DNA of 5,099 nucleotides from Acidimicrobiaceae bacterium (GTDB lineage: Bacteria > Actinomycetota > Acidimicrobiia > Acidimicrobiales > UBA8592), in the NCBI GenBank assembly GCA_002713485.1, contig PAWI01000006.1, positions 72,779-77,877 of the forward strand. Reading direction: 5' to 3'. The notes under the pieces are model-generated. The model searched no databases. It saw only the letters and a list, made by a program, of their open reading frames with translations, and was not told the origin of the DNA. The position numbers were made by a program, and so were the translations under genes. Positions 1 to 5,099 of the stretch are shown one piece after another; position 1 is the first letter of the stretch, and the number at the start of each line of letters is the position of its first letter.

Positions 1-215
1 ACAATGTTAGCTCCTGTTCCACCATATGCCATAAGAGTAGTTACATCTCGCCCGAAGAGTGTGTTCATCTGCTGTCGAAGTTTCTCTGTGTAGATATCAT
101 CGCCATAGCCTATTGCTGGGCCATTATTTACTTCGCTTAAAGCAGCTAGTATCTCAGGGATTATCCCCGACGTATTATCGCTAGCGAAAGAGGTTTCTGG
201 TGCCTCTGGAGTCAT
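1..215 (-). CDS. Threonine aldolase / beta-eliminating lyase family, N-terminal 71 codons (runs off window edge)
   Basis: Reading the minus strand from ATG at 215 gives an open frame to the window edge, starting MTPEAPETSFASDNTSGI. Visible family signatures are FASDNTSGI (residues 10-18), PEILAALSEVNNG (20-32), the GYGDD-x-YT segment (36-43) and the GGTGANIV segment (64-71). This is the N-terminal pattern of the PLP-dependent beta-eliminating lyase / L-threonine aldolase family, cytosolic enzymes that split threonine or allo-threonine (sometimes phenylserine) into glycine and an aldehyde. The PLP-binding lysine lies further on, outside the window, so activity cannot be judged. The start is well constrained: an in-frame TAA sits four codons upstream, and the match to the family begins about ten residues in. 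There is no recognisable Shine-Dalgarno sequence before the ATG (the preceding bases are AAAGTCAACCC). The family is clear; substrate specificity is not, and a related beta-eliminating lyase remains possible. Confidence 0.86.
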   Translation of the reverse strand, partial: MTPEAPETSFASDNTSGIIPEILAALSEVNNGPAIGYGDDIYTEKLRQQMNTLFGRDVTTLMAYGGTGANI

Positions 216-234
216 GGGTTGACTTTATCTGATA

Positions 235-262
235 ATTATGCAGACCAGATACCCGATAGCAA
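235..262 (-). promoter_or_regulatory. Candidate sigma70-type promoter for the threonine aldolase gene
   Basis: On the minus strand, TTGCTA (262-257) is followed after 16 bases by CATAAT (240-235). These match TTGACA at 4 of 6 and TATAAT at 5 of 6 positions. Transcription would begin near 228, leaving only about 13 bases before the ATG at 215, too short for a normal ribosome binding site, and indeed none is visible. The site lies in the 64 bp gap after ftsX and would let the aldolase be expressed separately from the division genes. This is a by-eye match in AT-rich sequence and is unproven. Confidence 0.4.
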
Positions 263-279
263 TTATGCGCGGATGATAA

Positions 280-1173
280 TTAAACATCTAGGAAACGGTA
301 TGCAGCTATCGCAGAACCTACTGACCCTACCAAGGCCCCGATACCCAGAAGCAAGAATCCTATTTCCCAGACGTCTCCACTTGAAACAGCAAAACTTTGG
401 AGAATATTTAAGACATTGTCGCTAGATAGCCATTCCTCAAAAGCTCTATTCGCCCCATATACAGATGCAGTTCCGAGTGCAGCTCCAACTACGCCTTGGA
501 AAGTCCCCTCAAGCATGAAAGGTATAAGAATGAACCAATTGGTCGCACCTACTAATTTCATAACTTCAATTTCTCTTCTTCGAGCAAACATAGCCATGCG
601 TATAGTGTTCAATATCAAAAGTAGACCTGTTGCTAACAAAATTATTCCAGCTCCGAGGACAACCCAGCGGATTACATCAGTAGCGGTCTCTATTTTAGAA
701 ATCTCATCAGTAGCGCGAACTACTTTTTTCACTCCAGGTTTAGCTTCAAATCCTGCGGCAACTATCTCTATAGCCTCCGCGTTAAGTTGTGCTGGGATTA
801 CTCTGTATGAAGATGGGATTACATCAGTGGTAACCAATTGGGTGATTTCTGGATTATCGGGGAAATAGTCTTCGTTAAACTCTTGCAAAGCTTCCTCTTG
901 ACTTACGAACCTATATGAGGCGATTCCTGTTGAATTGTTTAGATCAGTCTCAAGGAGATTGCGTTGGTTCTCAGATATGTCTGGCTGAACCCAAATGATG
1001 AACTCAACGCCGTTTTCCCAACGATCTGTCGCATTATTAACTCCCTTTTGGAGAAGTAAAGCAACGCCGAGGAGACTTAGAGATACAGCAACAGTGAGTA
1101 CAGATGCAAGTGTAAGAGTCAGATTACGTCTGAGATTTCTGCCAGTTTCTCTGAAGAGGTAGTCAAAGTTCAT
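280..1173 (-). CDS. ftsX: FtsX, membrane subunit of the cell-division ABC complex FtsEX
   Basis: This 297-residue protein has the FtsX layout. A short cytoplasmic N-terminus (FRETGRNLRRN) leads into transmembrane helix 1 (about 20-41), then a large extracytoplasmic domain (about 42-167), then three more helices (about 170-190, 214-238 and 270-291). The cytoplasmic loop between helices 2 and 3 carries ARRREIEVMKLVGATNWFI (197-215), the conserved segment that contacts the ATPase in FtsX/MacB-type permeases. The extracytoplasmic domain keeps the SYRV element (122-125) and a PGVKKV element (146-151) typical of the family. In characterised bacteria FtsX passes ATP-driven changes from FtsE to peptidoglycan hydrolases or their activators outside the membrane. 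It does not transport a substrate. The gene begins 18 bp after ftsE, with only a weak GGAAA upstream of its ATG, which suggests translational dependence on ftsE. It ends in TAA. No cognate hydrolase gene is visible in the window. Confidence 0.95.
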   Translation of the reverse strand: MNFDYLFRETGRNLRRNLTLTLASVLTVAVSLSLLGVALLLQKGVNNATDRWENGVEFIIWVQPDISENQRNLLETDLNNSTGIASYRFVSQEEALQEFNEDYFPDNPEITQLVTTDVIPSSYRVIPAQLNAEAIEIVAAGFEAKPGVKKVVRATDEISKIETATDVIRWVVLGAGIILLATGLLLILNTIRMAMFARRREIEVMKLVGATNWFILIPFMLEGTFQGVVGAALGTASVYGANRAFEEWLSSDNVLNILQSFAVSSGDVWEIGFLLLGIGALVGSVGSAIAAYRFLDV

Positions 1174-1191
1174 TTAGAATTTCCAAAATTA

Positions 1192-1869
1192 TTACTCATA
1201 GACGCCACGTGCCTGGTCTCTAACGATTTCCCCATCGTTAAGCTCTATGACTCTTCTACGCATCGTGTCAACAATGCCACGGTCGTGTGTTGCCATGACC
1301 ACCGTCGTTCCAGTCTCATTGATTCTTTCTAGCAACCGCATAATTCCAACTGAAGTACTCGGATCAAGGTTGCCCGTCGGTTCGTCTGCCAAGAGAATTA
1401 GAGGGCGATTTACAAAAGCTCGAGCTATTGAAACTCGCTGTTGCTCCCCTCCTGATAATTCGTGAGGAAATCGATGTGTCTTTTCTTGCAAACCTACTAA
1501 CTCCAAGATTGCAGGTACCTGATCTCGAATTACATGTTTTGGTCGCCCTATTACCTCGAGCGCAAAGGCAACATTCTGTGTAACTGTTTTATTTGGTAAT
1601 AGTTTGAAGTCCTGAAATATACTTCCGATCTGTCTTCGCATATGGGGTACTCGCCACTTGTTCAATAATCCTATTTCCTTTCCTGCGATATAAATCCTTC
1701 CAGAATCTGGCTCCTCTTCCTTATTGAGTAATCGAAGGAAAGTTGATTTTCCTGAACCTGACTGTCCGACAAGAAAAACAAATTCACCTCTTTGGATATC
1801 ACATGAAGCATCACGAAGAGCTAAGACCTCTCCTTTATACACCTTTGTTACATCTTCAAGTTTAATCAT
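1192..1869 (-). CDS. ftsE: FtsE, ATPase subunit of the cell-division ABC complex FtsEX
   Basis: The 225-residue protein is a complete ABC nucleotide-binding domain of usual FtsE length. Motifs in order are Walker [10 protein letters not shown] (35-43), Q-loop glutamine in FQDFKLLP (Q86), ABC signature LSGGEQQR (138-145), Walker B ILLADEP with catalytic Glu163 (158-164), D-loop NLDP (167-170) and H-switch His195 in ATHD. The REEEP-like segment (EEEPDSG, 51-57) and pairing with ftsX identify it as FtsE rather than a LolD or MacB ATPase. It acts on the inner face of the membrane, bound to FtsX, and in other bacteria it associates with FtsZ/FtsA or the septal machinery. The ATG is preceded by AAAGGCGAG, a moderate ribosome binding site about 6 bases away. 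The gene ends with two consecutive in-frame stops, TAA TAA (1194-1189). All catalytic residues are intact. Confidence 0.97.
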   Translation of the reverse strand: MIKLEDVTKVYKGEVLALRDASCDIQRGEFVFLVGQSGSGKSTFLRLLNKEEEPDSGRIYIAGKEIGLLNKWRVPHMRRQIGSIFQDFKLLPNKTVTQNVAFALEVIGRPKHVIRDQVPAILELVGLQEKTHRFPHELSGGEQQRVSIARAFVNRPLILLADEPTGNLDPSTSVGIMRLLERINETGTTVVMATHDRGIVDTMRRRVIELNDGEIVRDQARGVYE

Positions 1870-1930
1870 TTCTCGCCTTTGGGCTTTCCCATGACGATAG
1901 CATCACTCGGTAATTTAGTTGTTCAGCTCT

Positions 1931-3043
1931 TCAGGTATCCTGTGCTTCTGATCGTACCCATCGAAGATACGATTCTATGAAAGAGTCTATTTCTCCATCT
2001 AGAACATTTTCTACTGATCCGACCTCAAAGTTAGATCGCAAATCTTTTACCATTTGATAGGGCTGCATAACGTAAGACCTAATTTGACTTCCAAATCCAA
2101 CGTTCTTGTTCTCGCCTCGGATACTTGCTATCTCCTCATTGCGTTGTTTTTGTTGAAGGTCATGCAGTCTTGAGGCAAGCATTTGTAGGCACTTTTCTTT
2201 GTTCTGATGTTGGCTTCGTTCGTTTTGGCAAGAAACGACAACACCTGTTGGCAAATGAGTTACTCTAACTGCTGAATCAGTGACATTAACGTGTTGCCCT
2301 CCAGCACCGGAGGATCGATATGTATCAATGCGCAATTCTGTTTCATCAATCTCAATTTGGTCAGGGAGCTCATCAAAGAAAGGAACTACATGCATTGAGG
2401 CAAAAGAAGTATGACGGTTGGATTGTTTGTTGAATGGAGAAATTCTAACCAGGCGGTGCACACCGTGTTCTGACTGAAGCATCCCGTATGCTCTTCTACC
2501 TGTGACTATAAATTCAGCAGATGAGATTCCGGCCTCTGTCCCCTCAGAAACAGCAGTGATCTCAAACGATAAACCTCTTCGCTCCGCCCACCGTTGATAC
2601 ATTCGAAGAAGCATCTCAGCCCAATCTTGTGCTTCTGTTCCTCCTTCTCCTGATTGCAAATGACAGACAGCATCTCTCTCATCATGCTCCCCAGTAAACA
2701 ACGATCGGAGTTCAAGGTCATTAAATTCAATTTCAATATTTTTCAAAAGAAGGGATGCTTCGGTGAAGATGGACTCGTCACTCTCCTCTTCTGCTAAGTC
2801 AATTAGCGTTTCAGCATCTTCAATCTTTACTTTCAAAGATTCGAAGATACCTATATCTTCTGAAAGTTCAGCTAATTCCTGACTCAATTTTCTTGCATTT
2901 TCTGTGTCATCCCAGAAGTGGGGTTGCGCTGCTAAGTCCTCAAGCTCAGTTTTCCTGTCGCTGATTTCCTCGATACGAAGATACGAAAACGCTTCATGAA
3001 GTCTTGCCTTAATATCTGAGAGCTCAGAAACCGATTCGGACAT
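1931..3043 (-). CDS. prfB: Peptide chain release factor 2 (RF2), without programmed frameshift
   Basis: The 370-residue protein is a full-length class I release factor. The N-terminal helical domain (about 1-110) is followed by the PCRF region with SGEGGTEAQDWAEMLLRMY (131-149), the stop-codon recognition tripeptide SPF (202-204), which defines RF2 (UGA/UAA) as opposed to the PxT of RF1, and the catalytic GGQ (248-250) that reaches the peptidyl-transferase centre to hydrolyse peptidyl-tRNA. The glutamine of GGQ is the usual methylation target. The C-terminal QPYQMVKDLRSNFEVG (328-343) and VTDSAVR (254-260) resemble actinobacterial RF2. The reading frame is continuous from ATG, so no +1 frameshift is needed. 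The gene ends in TGA, a codon only RF2 reads. The start region has no strong ribosome binding site: an AGGG lies about 12 bases upstream of the ATG. The gap to secA is 46 bp and to ftsE 61 bp. Confidence 0.98.
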   Translation of the reverse strand: MSESVSELSDIKARLHEAFSYLRIEEISDRKTELEDLAAQPHFWDDTENARKLSQELAELSEDIGIFESLKVKIEDAETLIDLAEEESDESIFTEASLLLKNIEIEFNDLELRSLFTGEHDERDAVCHLQSGEGGTEAQDWAEMLLRMYQRWAERRGLSFEITAVSEGTEAGISSAEFIVTGRRAYGMLQSEHGVHRLVRISPFNKQSNRHTSFASMHVVPFFDELPDQIEIDETELRIDTYRSSGAGGQHVNVTDSAVRVTHLPTGVVVSCQNERSQHQNKEKCLQMLASRLHDLQQKQRNEEIASIRGENKNVGFGSQIRSYVMQPYQMVKDLRSNFEVGSVENVLDGEIDSFIESYLRWVRSEAQDT

Positions 3044-3089
3044 GGCAAAATCTTACCCTAGAGTTTTACATGTGTTGATTTAGAGAAAA

Positions 3090-5099
3090 TTAACGACCGC
3101 AGCATTGTTTGAATTTCTTCCCAGAGCCGCATGGGCAAGGGTCATTCCTGCCGGTCTTTTCAAATTCTGTCTTTACCACGGTCTTTTGTTTGGTTGAGTT
3201 GCTTTCTTGAACGACTGGTTGCGCTTTATCGGCCATAACTCCAGCCGTGTTGCTTGAGTTGATAGCGGCGATAGCCCCAGAGGCTATTTCATCAGTTCCT
3301 GAGTACTTAACGTCGTTGGTTTCATCTAACACATCTGAGTTACTGTCAGCTTCTGAAGCTTCTCCCACTTCTATATGGCTGACATATTTAACGAAATCTT
3401 CGCTTACCGAATCCATCATCGCTTCAAACATTTCAAAACCCTCGCGTTGCCACTCTGTAAGCGGATTTTTTTGTCCCATCGCCCGAAGATGAATTCCTTC
3501 TTTCAGATAATCCATTGAGTACAGATGGTCCCTCCATCGTTGGTCAAGTATCCGGAGCATTATTTGTCCCTCTACCTGTCGCATCACCTCGGGAGTTAGT
3601 TCCTTTTCACGATTCTCGTAAAACTCTAAAGCATTCTCCATCGCTTCTTCATAAATAGCATTTATGTCATCATGCTGATTCAAGTCCGATAGCTCCATGT
3701 TATGGGGCCATAAACTTTGGAGGGATGTGATTAGCCCATCTAAATCCCAATCATCTTTATGCTCTGTTGGGCAATAGGAGTTCAAAGCTTCGTCGATTGC
3801 TGCAGCAAAGCAGTCAATCGTATCCTCTTTAAGGTCTTCCCCTTTGAGGATCTCGTTTCGACGAGCATAAATGACCTTTCTTTGTTCATTCATTACCTCG
3901 TCATATTTCAGAACGTTTTTTCTGATCTCTGCATTGCGCTGCTCAACTGTATTCTGTGCTCTCTCGATTGCTTTAGATACAAATTTGTCGCCTAACGGAG
4001 CATCATCTGGCAATGCTTTCTTCATGACAAAATCCATTGCGCCAGTCGCAAACAGTCTCATTAACTCATCTTCCAAAGAAAGATAGAACCGAGACTCTCC
4101 TGGGTCTCCTTGTCGCCCTGACCGACCGCGTAACTGATTATCAATTCGCCTGCTGTCGTGGCGCTCAGTTCCTAAAACATATAAGCCGCCTATGTCTTTT
4201 ATTTTCTTTCCTTCATCATGGCAAATTGAGTTATAGTTTTTGACAAGTGCTTTATATCTTTCTTGACCTTTTGAGTCAGAAAGTTCTAGACCTTCCACTC
4301 TTAGGTCCCTTTCAGCTAATGCCTCAGGATTCCCTCCTAAGATGATGTCTACTCCTCGGCCAGCCATGTTAGTTGCTACGGTAACGGAACCAATTCGCCC
4401 TGCTTGAGCTACGACGTCGGCTTCTTTCGCATGCAGTTTAGCGTTAAGTACATTATGCTTTACTCCCCTTTTCTCAAGCAATTCGGATACAAGTTCAGAC
4501 TTTTCAACCGATATCGTTCCGACAAGGATTGGTTGACCTTTTTCATTTCGCTCAACTATGTCCTCAACTAGAGCGTTATATTTCCCCATCTCAGATCGAT
4601 AAATATAATCAACCTCATCTTTCCTGATGATTGGAAGGTTTGTAGGAATCGGAACAACGTGCAGACCATAAGTATTGTAAAATTCCGCAGCTTCGGTTTC
4701 AGCTGTTCCAGTCATGCCAGCTAGTTTCTCGTAAAGTCTAAAGTAATTTTGAAGTGTGATTGTTGCTAGTGTCTGATTCTCTTCTTTGATTGACACTCCC
4801 TCTTTTGCTTCTACTGCCTGGTGGAGACCGTCACTCCACCTTCTTCCATCCAAAACGCGACCGGTGAACTCATCAACTATCTTCACTTCACCGTTAGCAA
4901 TGATGTATTCTTTGTCTTTGTGGAATAACTCTTTTGCCTTTAATGCGACTTGAAATTGGTGGACGAGATTAGCAGATACACCTTCATAAAGATTTTCTAT
5001 TCCAAGAGCCTTTTCAACTGCGCTTACACCTCTTTCTGTTGGAGCAACCGTCCTTTTCTCCTCATCTACTTCATAATGCTCATCTCGCACAAGACGTTG
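3090..5099 (-). CDS. secA: Protein translocase ATPase SecA, missing its 5' end at the window edge
   Basis: SecA is the motor that pushes unfolded preproteins through SecYEG. The frame is open to the window edge (QRL precedes the GTG-encoded Val at 5090), so that GTG is an internal codon and the first roughly 250-280 residues, including Walker A and B of the first nucleotide-binding domain, lie outside. Counting Val5090 as residue 1, one sees VDEFTGRVLDGRRWSDGLHQ (72-91), NQTLATITLQNYFRLYEKL with GMTGTA (105-130), the second ATPase domain GTISVEKSELV (191-201), TVATNMAGRGVDIILGG (237-253), and GTERHDSRRIDNQLRGRSGR (307-326) with arginine fingers. The helical scaffold/wing follows, including LDQRWRDHLYSMDYLKEGIHLR (515-536). 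A variable acidic linker (about 575-640) leads to the zinc-binding tail DPCPCGSGKKFKQCC (650-664), which in characterised SecAs binds SecB or other partners. An insert at about 254-300, longer than in E. coli SecA as I recall it, resembles actinobacterial SecA1. It ends in TAA. Confidence 0.98.
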   Translation of the reverse strand, partial: QRLVRDEHYEVDEEKRTVAPTERGVSAVEKALGIENLYEGVSANLVHQFQVALKAKELFHKDKEYIIANGEVKIVDEFTGRVLDGRRWSDGLHQAVEAKEGVSIKEENQTLATITLQNYFRLYEKLAGMTGTAETEAAEFYNTYGLHVVPIPTNLPIIRKDEVDYIYRSEMGKYNALVEDIVERNEKGQPILVGTISVEKSELVSELLEKRGVKHNVLNAKLHAKEADVVAQAGRIGSVTVATNMAGRGVDIILGGNPEALAERDLRVEGLELSDSKGQERYKALVKNYNSICHDEGKKIKDIGGLYVLGTERHDSRRIDNQLRGRSGRQGDPGESRFYLSLEDELMRLFATGAMDFVMKKALPDDAPLGDKFVSKAIERAQNTVEQRNAEIRKNVLKYDEVMNEQRKVIYARRNEILKGEDLKEDTIDCFAAAIDEALNSYCPTEHKDDWDLDGLITSLQSLWPHNMELSDLNQHDDINAIYEEAMENALEFYENREKELTPEVMRQVEGQIMLRILDQRWRDHLYSMDYLKEGIHLRAMGQKNPLTEWQREGFEMFEAMMDSVSEDFVKYVSHIEVGEASEADSNSDVLDETNDVKYSGTDEIASGAIAAINSSNTAGVMADKAQPVVQESNSTKQKTVVKTEFEKTGRNDPCPCGSGKKFKQCCGR

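Noticed and set aside
219..425. 68-codon plus-strand open frame crossing the ftsX 3' end and the intergenic gap
   Set aside because: It is mostly antisense to ftsX, has no ribosome binding site, and its product resembles nothing known.
416..868. 150-codon plus-strand open frame antisense to ftsX
   Set aside because: It lies entirely within ftsX on the opposite strand, shows no recognisable domain, and is explained by the ftsX codon pattern.
1882..1907. Small hairpins in the prfB-ftsE gap (TGATG-CTAT-CGTCA and GGG-AAAG-CCC)
   Set aside because: Stems of 5 and 3 pairs (one G-U) without a following T-run are too weak for a terminator or a defined regulatory structure.
2506..2736. 76-codon minus-strand frame inside prfB
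   Set aside because: It is an alternative frame within the conserved PCRF region of prfB and has no independent support.
3044..3089. Possible terminator or promoter between secA and prfB
   Set aside because: The AAAACTCT...AAGATTTT arms mispair at several positions and no GC-rich stem or convincing -35/-10 pair is present.
3759..4243. Three overlapping plus-strand open frames antisense to secA
   Set aside because: They sit inside the highly conserved secA coding region, overlap each other in different frames and resemble no known family.
5088..5090. GTG as a possible secA start codon
   Set aside because: The frame remains open to the window edge and the encoded QRLVRDEHYEVDEEKRTV continues an internal SecA region; a real start must lie several hundred codons upstream.
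1..5099. A previously undescribed defence, mobile or biosynthetic system
   Set aside because: All coding space is occupied by recognised housekeeping families, and the gaps are 18 to 64 bp with no repeats or cargo-like genes.

Overview
This window is a stretch of housekeeping chromosome. Every gene I can support lies on the minus strand, so the biological reading direction runs from the high coordinates down: secA (5' end outside the window), prfB, ftsE, ftsX, then the first 71 codons of a PLP-dependent threonine aldolase that runs off the low-coordinate edge. I found no tRNA or rRNA genes, CRISPR array, insertion sequence or clear rho-independent terminator.

Organism: the order secA-prfB-ftsE-ftsX occurs in Actinobacteria and in Firmicutes. 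The protein details point to Actinobacteria: RF2 has a C-terminal 'HPYQMVKDLR'-like block (here QPYQMVKDLRSNFEVG) and a 'VTDSAVR' stretch after GGQ, SecA has a long insert between its 'AGRGVDI' and 'GTERHDSRRIDNQLRGR' motifs, and FtsE has the 'EEEPDSG' segment. Base composition is only moderate (GC in the low 40s per cent, judged by eye), which is low for classical Actinobacteria and fits a streamlined aquatic lineage such as marine Acidimicrobiia. That placement is inference; no 16S or marker search was possible.

Layout: 5099-3090 is secA, covering the preprotein cross-linking region, second nucleotide-binding domain, helical scaffold/wing and the C-terminal zinc motif. A 46 bp gap leads to prfB (3043-1931), a standard-frame RF2 gene with no programmed frameshift. 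After 61 bp comes ftsE (1869-1192), then 18 bp to ftsX (1173-280). A 64 bp gap holds a plausible sigma70-type promoter, followed by the threonine aldolase start at 215.

How they work together: SecA drives post-translational export through SecYEG. RF2 ends translation at UGA and UAA. FtsE and FtsX form the divisome-linked ABC complex that controls peptidoglycan hydrolases at the septum. The four genes are close and co-directional and could be one transcript, though the 46 and 61 bp gaps leave room for internal promoters. The threonine aldolase is amino-acid catabolism, is not functionally related to division, and probably has its own promoter. I did not find a convincing undescribed system here; the points of interest are small and regulatory or evolutionary.
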